Of a stretch of DNA of 64,000 nucleotides, positions 15,001 to 22,466 are shown in pieces; position 1 is the first letter of the stretch, and each line of letters begins with the position of its first letter. A model generated the notes under the pieces. The model was given only the letters and a program-made list of their open reading frames with translations. It was not told where the DNA came from and did no database searches. The DNA comes from Axinella damicornis (taxonomy: Eukaryota; Porifera; Demospongiae; Axinellida; Axinellidae), in NCBI GenBank assembly GCA_963931865.1, contig OZ007509.1, positions 19,126,227 through 19,190,226 on the forward strand. Direction: 5' to 3'. The translations under genes were made by a program, and so were the position numbers.

Positions 15001-16961
15001 GCTGCTGCTGAAGCTGCTGCTGCTGCTGCGGAAGCTGCTGCTGCTGAAGCTGCTGCTGCTGCTGCGGAAGCTGCTGCTGCTGCTGCGGAAGCTGCTGCTG
15101 CTGAAGCTGCTGCTGCTGCTGCGGAAGCTGCTGCTGCTGCTGCTGCTGCGGAAGCTGCTGCTGCTGAAGCTGCTGCTGCTGAAGCTGCTGCTGCTGAAGC
15201 TGCTGCTGCTGAAGCTGCTGCTGATGCTGCGGAAGCTGCTGCTGCTGCTGCTGCTGTCTAAAGTATTGTTGTCGTTGTATGTAGAGGGCTTTACTCTGCG
15301 GACTCAATCTAGCAAACTGTTCCTGTATTGACATCGCCCTCGGCATTGCATACGCAGGAGCACGTGTTATCTGACCACCAGTGTGCCCCGGATACATGGG
15401 TGGAGGCTCGGGGAGAGGTTGGGGCTGAATTGCAGAAGAAGTCATGATGCCAGTCTTTGGAGGCATGGAAGATGGATCACCAGCACCAGTATGAGTAGTG
15501 GACGTAAAACCAGGATGAGTTGGCATGGTGTGGGTGCCGTAAGAAGAGGGGAGGGTTAGGCCTTCACTGGGAGCCGTTGTGAAACCGCTTGGTACTCCAG
15601 GAGGAAGAGACAGAGCGAATCCTGTAGCAGAGACCCCTGGGAGAGAGGAATAATAGACAAAGGCTGATGATTAGCTATTGAAGTCAGTGATGACAAAGAA
15701 GCAGGTACATAATTACAGAGTCCAGTGAATCATCAAGACACTGCAAAGTCCATGTCAGTCACGTGAGATGGTCTGGTCAGTCAAGTACATATACAAGCCT
15801 TGACTCATTGGAATGCAATTAGCCTGAAATGATGTAAGACATTTCAAATAATGCAAGCTTGAGAAACCCTCTTCATTGATCAGGTGGTGTATAGTAAGCA
15901 ATCAATTTCGGACACTTTATTTCCAAGGCAATTACTAATTCAAGATTTTCACCAACCAGGGTACACCAACAGGCCAGGATGTGGTGTTGCATTTAATACA
16001 ATGCTAGCCTTGCTCCCCCCCCCCCCCCCCCCCCCCCCCCCAATTACCGAGCGCCTGGGAACGAGGCTAATACAATGCAAACCGAATTTTCGTAGAGCTA
16101 ATAGTTTTGGTGTTATGGCTTCGAATATGTTGGGCTCCAAAACTTCGTTCATCGGGACTTGGCCTCTAACTTTGGACGCCTACGCGTCTACTACACGAAA
16201 GGCAGGATGTCCACAGCAACTGGTTGCTATGCCTCCTTGGGAAGTGGGTAGCCAATGTAGCATAGGTGGCTCTTTTACTCTCAAGATTTGATTGTGGGCA
16301 GACCAACCAGAAAAATGTCAAATGAATAGACTACTCACACGATCGTGCCAGACTATTAATTCATATGAGCTGTCTTGGTTTACGCAACTTAACTGCTCTA
16401 CGGTGGTTGAACCCACATACCCTTCAGTTCAAATCAAGCACGGTTTAGTCAGTAATCAACGGTGTCTGGCAATCAGTAATTCACTCTACTGGTTGAAGAG
16501 AGATTTAGTATGCAAGCTACATGTAAAAAGCTACAGTTGATGGAATAATTTACCACACAAGTATGTTCGATATCTCTGTTACATGTGAGAAGTAAGTTAG
16601 AAACATCCGCCCCACCAATAATTTGTGGACCGCCAGGTGTATCAGACAAGTAGGCCTGCTTTCACTTGCACAGACCCACGGGATTTTTATTACTAGTATT
16701 CACAATTTGTGTGCTCAGGGGGCGGGGGCTGGGGAGCCAGGAGGATCACTGGCTAGATACTATACAATTGTCTGCTCAGGGGGGCTGGGGAGGAGAATGA
16801 CTGGCTAGATAGCTACTATACAATTTGTCTGCTCAGCAGAGGGGCTGGGGAGGAAGATCACTGGCTAGATACTCTCAATCAACGCAGGACGAAAATGCAC
16901 GCCACTTACCTTCACGATCGGTAGAGGGAGCGGGTTCTTTTCCGGTTGGTGCTTCAGCCAT
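1..16961 (-). CDS. MED25-like: Gene A: MED25-like protein (leader exon, Gln-rich linker, ACID-like domain), 3' end beyond window
   Basis: Probable Mediator-complex subunit of the MED25/PTOV type; the family's ACID domain is a docking surface for transcription activators in the nucleus. Exons seen: 16961-16910, 15636-14750, about 14629-14562, 11479-11435, 9655-9585, 8591-8534, 7229-7098, 4551-4438 and 914-767. Phases agree at every junction except the entry to the 14629 exon, where a small exon or another acceptor may be missed, and possibly between 4438 and 914. The ACID call rests on the block order IWKGIMEM, then TRQVDCTV, then WPQRM, then RTVTFNF, then QCPVKALILVWNDKKNQF and TGLIHLDQ, which follow the human MED25 ACID domain, at about 140 residues. 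The usual N-terminal VWA domain of MED25 is not seen; instead the gene starts with a leader exon shared with genes B, C and D. The last exon seen ends in phase 1 at a GTGCGTGAG donor, so the stop lies outside or was missed. Confidence 0.68.
127..745. mobile_element. Truncated copy of the GGTGGCGGGCAAG-ended element
   Basis: Aligns with 48975-49590, including GATGCTGTGCC, TGTTGGGCATCCATTGACA and CGCAGGCAGCTCTTCCA. No open reading frame of note is present. Confidence 0.65.
767..914 (-). CDS. Distal Gln/Met-rich exon of gene A
   Basis: A 148-nt open stretch with a CACCCAG acceptor and a GTGCGT donor, phase 0 to 1. It reads PMVTEVTSQGLPASAG, then GGMSATDQDLQAMQQDPG, then QPTSQQQKQ. The composition fits the Gln/Pro-rich tail that follows ACID in MED25. 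Linking it to gene A rests on strand, phase and composition only. Confidence 0.5.
1771..2092. mobile_element. Foldback element with ~75-bp arms
   Basis: The left arm CTCCCCTTGGTTATATGACT...AAGTACTTGTATAC is repeated inverted at 2018-2092. The centre has no recognisable gene. Confidence 0.65.
3597..3776. mobile_element. Short inverted-end element
   Basis: Ends ATGATTGTCAATTGTTG and CAACAATTGACAATCAAT enclose about 145 bp without coding potential. Confidence 0.5.
4438..9655 (-). CDS. ACID-like domain exons of gene A
   Basis: Four exons (9655-9585, 8591-8534, 7229-7098, 4551-4438), plus the 15-codon exon at 11479-11435, join in phases 0, 0, 2, 0, 0 into about 140 residues. Visible features are the opening IWKGIMEM (the family has W-x-G-x-x-E), the LWPQRM segment, the strand RTVTFNF with an SPQNFTKLKILIA helix, and the closing VKALILVWNDKKNQ-FTGLIHLD hairpin. 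These correspond in order and spacing to the MED25 activator-interaction domain. The introns hold short DNA transposons. I am fairly sure of the family and less sure the protein acts in Mediator. Confidence 0.72.
4699..4824. mobile_element. Short inverted-end element
   Basis: Twenty-base ends GACTATCGTTGATTCTTGTT and the inverse with one mismatch, enclosing about 86 bp. Confidence 0.5.
5061..5413. mobile_element. hAT-type element with 8-bp duplication
   Basis: Ends TAGAGCTGCAACGATAT and the inverse of ATATTGTTGCAGCTCTA, flanked by perfect GTACCTAC repeats. The interior is AT-rich with GATATATCG palindromes. The TAGAGCTGCAAC end and 8-bp target fit hAT elements. Confidence 0.82.
5575..5950. 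mobile_element. TAGCCTCG-ended element
   Basis: Inverted ends begin TAGCCTCGTTCCAAGGCC and the inverse with GGCCTGGGAACGAGGCTA. Flanks GGTTTCTGT and GGTTTCAGT give a 9-bp duplication with one mismatch. Confidence 0.75.
7545..7623. mobile_element. Short TAGCCTTG-ended hairpin element
   Basis: A 79-bp hairpin with arms containing CTCCCCAGCTTTT. Flanks CCCTACAGA and ACCTACAGA form a 9-bp duplication with one mismatch; the right end has lost one base. Confidence 0.65.
7650..8106. mobile_element. TAGCCTCG-ended element
   Basis: Inverted ends begin TAGCCTCGTTCCCAGGC and extend through the GGCAACTTCCGCAAGTT block. Perfect 9-bp flanks CCATTGATC. It lies in the intron before the 7229-7098 exon of gene A. 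Confidence 0.85.
8343..8439. mobile_element. TAGTCTCGG-ended hairpin element
   Basis: A 97-bp hairpin with ends TAGTCTCGGCCCCAGACC. Flanks GTTTAGTGA and GCTTAGTGA form a 9-bp duplication with one mismatch. Partial copies lie near 44594-44645 and 56602-56641. Confidence 0.7.
9990..10190. repeat. 38-bp tandem repeat
   Basis: About five copies of GATGGAACTCTTCTACACCC plus TTCCTGGCTAGACTCTCT, in an intron of gene A. Confidence 0.85.
10395..10626. repeat. C-rich low-complexity tract
   Basis: CCCCTCC-type repeats ending in a run of about 20 C. All Pro/Ser-rich or Gly-rich frames here are composition effects. Confidence 0.9.
10679..11184. mobile_element. TTAA-flanked element
   Basis: Ends CCCATTAACCGATAAA and its near inverse TTTATCGGTTAAAGTG, each next to TTAA, as for piggyBac-type targets. 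The interior shares a GC-rich block with 9160-9265 (ACCCACCTCCCCCTGTCCC, TGATGAAAGTCTCATGCCG). Confidence 0.6.
11544..11616. mobile_element. TAGCCTCG-ended hairpin inserted in an older repeat
   Basis: A 73-bp hairpin flanked by perfect GAGCTTTAC repeats. The related repeat at 52280-52300 lacks it and reads through the site, which serves as an empty-site control. Confidence 0.85.
11647..13281. repeat. 1.6-kb long inverted repeat
   Basis: Two arms of roughly 780 bp, diverged by several percent, meet around 12440-12505. The outer ends are TAGATAATAGAACTACGTAG and its inverse. Flanks TGTTTGCAGCA and TGTTTGCAGTA form a target duplication with one mismatch. The related repeat at 52310-52325 has one uninterrupted TGTTTGCAGCAACGTTC, so this is a real insertion. 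It lies in a gene A intron; transcripts would fold into long double-stranded RNA. Confidence 0.85.
13362..13450. mobile_element. Small foldback element
   Basis: Inverted arms AAACTGCAAAATATCACGTG and CACGT...GCTTTGCAGTTT, with TGAATCCACCA and TGGTGGATTCA near the centre. Confidence 0.6.
14750..15636 (-). CDS. Gln-rich exon of gene A
   Basis: An 887-nt exon in phase 1 to 0 with a CCCAG acceptor and a GTAGGC donor. It begins with a Pro/Ser/Thr-rich stretch, then a short ordered-looking segment (LSPQSKALYIQRQQYFRQ), then about 120 residues that are almost all Gln, broken by regular Leu and Pro (LQQQQ, LPQQQ), then a Met/Pro/Gln-rich tail ending PMQQ. The DNA is a long imperfect CTG/GAAGCTG array on the plus strand (14865-15256). 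The opposite-strand frames stay open as Leu/Lys repeats only because of this array. MED25 proteins also carry Pro/Gln-rich low-complexity sequence around the ACID domain. Confidence 0.8.
14865..15256. repeat. CTG/GAAGCTG coding array
   Basis: Trinucleotide-based array inside the Gln-rich exon of gene A. GAAG interruptions encode Leu or Pro within Gln runs. Confidence 0.92.
16005..16069. mobile_element. TAGCCTTG-ended element with poly-C core
   Basis: A 65-bp element whose right end reads GCCTGGGAACGAGGCTA. Perfect flanks ATACAATGC. The centre is a run of about 26 C. Confidence 0.75.
16715..16865. repeat. Imperfect ~60-bp tandem repeat
   Basis: Three diverged copies of GGGGCTGGGGAG, ATCACTGGCTAGATACTA and CAATTTGTCTGCTCAG, close to the gene A leader exon. 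Confidence 0.7.
16910..16961 (-). CDS. Leader exon of gene A
   Basis: The exon encodes MAEAPTGKEPAPSTDRE plus the first base of a Gly codon, ending at a GTAAGT donor in phase 1. The next acceptor (15637/15636) supplies the missing bases in frame. The peptide and the bases before ATG (GGGGTCGTAATGGC) match the leader exon of gene B at 30729 closely, and those of genes C and D at their first four to five residues. Confidence 0.7.
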
Positions 16962-18020
16962 TACGACCCCACCTCTTTTATGGCTGATTTGTTTATACGG
17001 AATCCCGTAAAATACCGTGACACGCAGCCCAGCATTAACCCTTTAACTACGGAATTCTCCCCCCCCCCCCCCCCGGGCCCCCATGACAACACATTATTAC
17101 CCCGCGCGCGCATGCGCGAAGCGGGGTTAAGCAATCGGTTTTGTCCGTCAGTTGTCTGTCAGGCAGAAAAAATTGAAATCTCCCCACATAGACCCTCATA
17201 AACTATCGAAATGGAGTCAAACAATAGCAAATAGCAAAAAACTGCTCTCTGTGTACCTGACTGAAGTCAAGGCGCTCCGTTTCTCTGTATTTCAGCTATT
17301 TCCTACTTTTCATAACTATTCATAACATTGGCTCCACCTCTTCGTGACCTCAGAGTCCCATCAAGAACAGGACACGCAGTGCATTTGGTAACTTCGTGCT
17401 CCGAGATGACCGCTAGGAAACTGTTTTCTCACGATCTATGTACTTCACAGACATCATGGCTATTGTTTCGGCTGTTTTTTCAGCTATTTCCTATTATTCG
17501 TAACATTTGGCCCCACCTCCAGCTTCACTAAGCGGTCACTCCCACACCTTGGATATGGCCATACACGAACACAGTATACGCGATAGCCGCCCTGTTCGAT
17601 GCGCATCGGCAGAGATGTCACGTCGCTGGCCTGTAGACGTTCAGCGCGGGGTATGTGTTCTATGAACACCTCTAGTTTTGCATGCATCCAGCGCACAATT
17701 CGTAGGTGCTCCTCTCCCACAGCATTCGCTTCTCAGTGGCCAGACTTGGTGGGGCTTGCACACATGGAGGGCCTCCTCTGACAATACTGTTAATGATATT
17801 CATGACCACCCACAAGCCAAGCAATCGGGATTCTCGGCCAGGATCTCCCTAAACTTGGGCCAGATCTGACTGCTGGCACATCATACACCATCAATCTGCA
17901 TGTTTTCTTCAGGACCCGTCTGGGGACCTCGGTGGGGTATATGAATCTCATTAAAATTAAAAAGCTTGAGGGGGCGCTGGCTTTTTGCAGCTCAGTGCTT
18001 CCATCGAATCCCTACTGATT

Positions 18021-18281
18021 ACTAGAAACAAAAAATTTTCTTACAAAAATTACAAATGATTTAGTGATGGCCACCCCGATCGACTCCCGAAAAAGCAGAC
18101 AAACAAGGAATGCCATTAACCAGCCTCAGTCCCATCCCATTGAAAAATGTAGAATTTAGGGATGGGATGGGACTGAGGCTGGTTAATGGCATTCCTTGTT
18201 TGTCTGCTTTTTCGGGAGTCGATCGGGGTGGCCATCACTAAATCATTTGTAATTTTTGTAAGAAAATTTTTTGTTTCTAGT
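18021..18281. mobile_element. Near-perfect palindromic foldback element
   Basis: A 261-bp palindrome with arms of about 120 bp starting ACTAGAAACAAAAAATTTTC and meeting near 18150 around AAAAATGTAGAATTTA. It is the unbroken version of the outer element at 57043-58059. Confidence 0.85.
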
Positions 18282-18512
18282 TTGTGAGGTTTTTTGAGCG
18301 CATGGAATGCAGATTTTATTAATTGCCTTGATGGATGTGAACCTTCTGCTGGGCACTGAGCAGGCTTTGATGCTTCATTCTATTTCCACTAATAATATGA
18401 GTATTCCAAAACTCTAGCCTCACTCACAGTGGTATATACATGTTCCGCACTGTAGTTACGTCATGAAAAGAAAGCCACGCCTCCAAGATGGCATAGTCAC
18501 GATAGATCTTGG

Positions 18513-19251
18513 TAGTCTCGTGCCCAGACCACACCCCCCGAGGGGAGAGACGGTCTGGTGAACGAAGTCGAATTTCTTGGGCTTGAAGCATACTACGGAA
18601 TGCATAATCATTGTATAATCCCGTGGTGTTAAGTGCCTGCGAAAGCGTCTGCTGAAGGCTCCCGTGTCAACCAAGCGCGATCATGGCTACTCATATCTGG
18701 AGAGAAGCTGTACTAACCTTTTGCCGCTCACCCATGGCCCATAGAAGATCTTTGAAGCATCCTTCGCCGTCATGGAATCTGCTTCCCGTTCGTTTGGCAG
18801 TCCTTTCAGGCACTTTACTGGGGTCAAATGCGAAGAACGGCCCCTTAGGGGGCTAGGGCTAGCATTAGCTTGCACCTAGAGGGCCCTTCGTCATGCTTCG
18901 TTGTACTTGATCCCTTTGCTGACCTCGCTTCCAAAGCTCAGTCTCAACTTGATCCCATAAGCGATGTCACAGGGCTCACAACTAGCACAATCGAGCGCAA
19001 AGGTCTTCAGAAGTTGTCGCCACGACGTAGCGCTGCCTTACACAGTCAGCGCTAAGGGCAAACTGGCATGGGAAAGGCTCTTGGCTGTTGTCTTCCCCAG
19101 CTTATGAGTATTCAAAGCGATTACTACGTAATTATTAACAATCTCGCGATCTCATTGGTCCTTACCACATTCCGGTAATAAGCCCAAGAAATTCGACTTC
19201 GTTCACCAGACCGTCTCTCCCCTCGGGGGGTGTGGTCTGGGCACGAGACTA
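18513..19251. mobile_element. TAGTCTCG-ended element with 9-bp duplication (copy 1)
   Basis: A 739-bp element with about 70-bp inverted ends (TAGTCTCGTGCCCAGACC) and perfect flanking AGATCTTGG repeats at 18504 and 19252. No transposase ORF is evident. Confidence 0.85.
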
Positions 19252-20631
19252 AGATCTTGGCAAGAACCGGTTGGTAGAAATTCCTCGCAGCGGTAGTGAG
19301 GCACCAGATGATGGATTCACAAGGATTCAGCTGATCACCAAGCGCCCGAAATGCTGTAAAAAAGAATGCAACGTGCGTTTGCATGTGAACTGCGCATGCG
19401 CATTTGGCACGCGTGACCTCTGGTTGCATCAAAATGGCTTCGTGCTAGCAATTCACGGAATCGTAGCTAGCCAGCAGTGCCGTTCTTGCCAGTATGTAGT
19501 CAAAAGGGCCGAAAGGAGCTACTACGACGAAAGTGATGTTGTTCTGTGAGTGAACTAGCTCAGGAAATGCTTTTGTTGTCCAGCTATGCTAGTCAATGAG
19601 AAAGAAGAAGAAGAAGAAGAAGAAGAAAGAAGATGACGAAATCGGAATTTTACGGCGACTTATTACTCGACCCCGCGTACTCTCAGGTACGTTTGCGAGT
19701 GTTTTTGTGAACTGCTAGGCAGTATCATTCTGTCTGCACGCTTGGTTTGGGGGGTAGTAGCTTCTTTGGCTGTTTTTCTGCTGGTGCATCAGTATGGTAT
19801 TTCGAAATTTCCTTAGCCATCCCTAAATAGAGAACGCTACCGCGTTCTCTGATAATGACTGCATTAACCCTTTAAGCCCATTGACGTCTATAGGCGTCAT
19901 TTAGACCCTATGCACTTGTAGGGCTTCCCGTCAGTCCAAAAAGCGACCAAAAAAGCTTCCGAGGGCCCAGGGACTTTGAGGGACGAACTCAAAAATTTTG
20001 TCAGATTTCGGCGCGCATCCCCCACTAAACGTAGAAGCGGGGGGTATCGAAAGGGGGGGCAGCCCCCCCCCCCCCCTTCACATTCGTGGGCGTTTTTTTA
20101 TTATTTTTTAATGAGATTCATTGACCCGAGGATTTTTGATTCTAATGATATTCATAGACCCCACCCAGGGCCTCAAGAAAACATGCAAATTGGTGGTGTA
20201 AGGTGTGCCATCAGTCAGATCTGGCCCAAGTTTAGGGAAATGCTGGGCGAAAATCCGGCTGACATATCCACCTTTGACCTCCGATTGCTGGGCTTGTGGG
20301 GGGTCATGAATATCATTAACGGTATTGCCAGAGGGGTCTCTCCATGCGTGCGGGCCCCACCAAGTTTGGCCGCTGAGGAGCGAATGCTGTGGGAGAGGAG
20401 TACCTACGAAGGTGGTGTGTGCTGAATGCATGAAAATGTGTTGTCTTGGGGAGAAGAATTCGGTGGTTAAAGGGTTAAGGGTAAAACAATGACACATCAA
20501 TTACCTACAGACAGACAGACTTATCATGATCAATAGGGATGATCTTTCTGTGCAGATATATCGCCACTGCTTTTTAGTCAGGGAAAGCAGTGTACATGTG
20601 ATGCCCATCAATTCTTCATAGCGAGTCTATA

Positions 20632-20830
20632 GCTATACTGAGTGAAGTAACAAGACACTGTAACAAGACATCAGAGTCTATACTGAGTGAAGTAACAAGA
20701 CACTGTAACAAGACGTCAGAGTCTAGACACTGTAACAAGACGTCAGAGTCTATACTGAGTGAAGTAACAAGACGTCAGAGTCTAGACACTGTAACAAGAC
20801 GTCAGAGTCTATACTGAGTGAAGTAACAAT
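20632..20830. repeat. Interleaved tandem repeat
   Basis: Copies of TATACTGAGTGAAGTAACAA and GACACTGTAACAAGACGTCA in varied order, downstream of gene E. Confidence 0.8.
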
Positions 20831-21550
20831 TAAGGTTACGGGATACCGTGTGCTCATTAAATATACATAACGTACAAGTTACCTTTGTCCCTCCGTGCAG
20901 GAACTAGCTAGAGACACGCATGATGGAAACAGAAATGGAAATGGATCATGCAGCATACGTACCATGTAAACATATAGCCTCGCTGGCATCTATGCTGGCA
21001 CATGTATACACGTATCAGGAGCACATAATGAGGTTATAGTACAGTCGATTTCTGAGATCTTTCATTGCGGAAACACATCCCGGCCAGAATATGCTGGAGT
21101 CCAGAAGCAGTGAGTTAGGATTGGATAGCTCCCTGCTGTCATCATTGCTGCTCATGAGTGAGATGCACTATTCATGGTAAGTTCACCCTTAGGCTCTTGT
21201 CATCCGCTCCCCTAAGAACCTGTGATCATGAATACCGTTAACCCTAAATTAGAAATTGGAACCTAAATTGGGGTCAATGAATCTCATTACAGGCTGACTC
21301 TTGGTAATGAGCATTTTCTGTGTAGCTAGCTAGTAGTCTGATGATATGAGCAAGGACGTGTGAGTGGTTGTTCTAACCCCATAGCTACATGCATGTACAG
21401 TGGTTACCCAGGGTGCAGACAAGAGGAGACAGTGGTTATGAGATGTTCATTTTGGTGTAACCAGACATGAAGCTGGAGAGGAATGCTGGCCCAGATCGGC
21501 TTACAACCAAAACACAATCAAATCATAAAGTGGCACCGCCACCTTCTGGC

Positions 21551-21613
21551 CCTTAGATCTCAACTGTAAGCACTCTCAGGCGGCCTGAGAGTGCTTCCAG
21601 TTGAGATCTAAGG
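21551..21613. repeat. 63-bp hairpin
   Basis: CCTTAGATCTCAACTG, then AGCACTCTCAGGC, is followed at once by its inverse. It is almost loop-free and could be a collapsed foldback element. Confidence 0.6.
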
Positions 21614-22167
21614 TGCTGCAAAATACAGTGGGGCCCCTCAGCTGCATACTTGAGATGGTTGTGGGGGTCCCCCTAACAGCCTTACACAGTGGCAAAGCGG
21701 ATTGTAAGGACAGGAAGCTGGAGAGGAAGAGGAAGGACAGGAAGCTGGAGAGGGAGAGGAAGCTGTACAGGAAGCACCGCTTGCTACCAGAGCACAACTT
21801 CCTCCATCAAAGATCTTGTCCTCAGACTGGTCACTGTACAATGAAAACCCTTCATAAACCACTGTCTATAGTTGGCGTACACACAGCAGTCAAGAGGAAC
21901 CTCAGTGTCAGTGTTGGGATAAAATTTACTGAGTATGAGCATCCTGCTGAACTTTTCATGTAAATACACAGTAACTGAAAATCATGATAACTGAAATGAC
22001 AATACTGCAATGACATGATGATAATAATACAGTCAAAATCTGGCCACCATGCATGCAGTCAATTTGACTGGTTGTGTACATAATAGGGTAATGGTGCAGA
22101 GCAGCGGTTGCATGACTTGGAAGCTACTAGTTCATGCGAGATCGCTATGGAGCTGGAAATAGGTTAG

Positions 22168-22466
22168 TTAGCAAATGTGTTTGTCCCTCAGTTCTCTCCC
22201 AAGCTTCTCCTCACCCAGAAACTCCACGGCATCAACGATGGCGGCCCAGGAGGAAGGAGGGTGGATTCGCTGCAACCAAACCTCCAGCATCTCTAGGAGG
22301 CACTTGTGGGGGTCGTGTTGACACTTTTCAGCGATGCCTGCCAGCGTTCCCTTTGGAATCTCTATGAGGACTCCGATGATCTTCCATTTGTCTGCCACAT
22401 TGTTGTAGAGAGCTTCCATCAGATCCTTTAACTGTGGCTTGCTGGTTGCATTTTCTGTCCCTCCAT
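22168..22466 (-). CDS. Death-domain exon of gene E
   Basis: The terminal exon encodes 98 residues after a short acidic lead. The six-helix Death pattern is visible: LKDLMEALYNNVADKWKIIG, VLIEIPKGTLAGIAEK, CLLEMLEVWLQR, SSWAAIVDAVEFLGEEKLGR and ELRDKHIC before the stop. The W in DKWKIIG and the W in SSWAAIVDAV are conserved in Death domains of animal adaptors. The domain should make homotypic contacts; a partner could be the Death domain of gene D, but that is a guess. Confidence 0.8.

Larger units (their letters stand above)
17039..20474. mobile_element. TTAA-flanked composite with inverted subterminal copies
   Basis: Left CCCTTTAACTACGGAATTCT and right (inverse) CCCTTTAACCACCGAATTCT, each beside TTAA. 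Blocks near 17690-17960 recur inverted at 20100-20420 (CACAGCATTCGCT, AATGATATTCATGACC). A second TTAACCCTTTAA at 19864 may mark the true left end of a 607-bp copy. Between them sit the foldback at 18021 and the element at 18513. Near 19596 a frame MRKKKK...EDDEIGIL resembles one inverted at 53500-53560 (RKKEDDDEIGLF), possibly a transposase start. Confidence 0.5.
16962..22167. other. Interval between genes A and E
   Basis: Mostly the TTAA-flanked composite at 17039-20474 with its nested elements, then the tandem array at 20632 and the hairpin at 21551. I looked here for VWA-domain exons that could extend gene A upstream and saw none. Confidence 0.6.

Noticed and set aside
14810..15331. Leu/Lys-rich plus-strand frame of 173 codons
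   Set aside because: Antisense of the Gln-coding array in gene A.
19976..20500. Overlapping frames of 149 and 130 codons
   Set aside because: Both lie in an inverted subterminal block of the TTAA-flanked element, recur in broken form at 17680-17950 and show no known domain.
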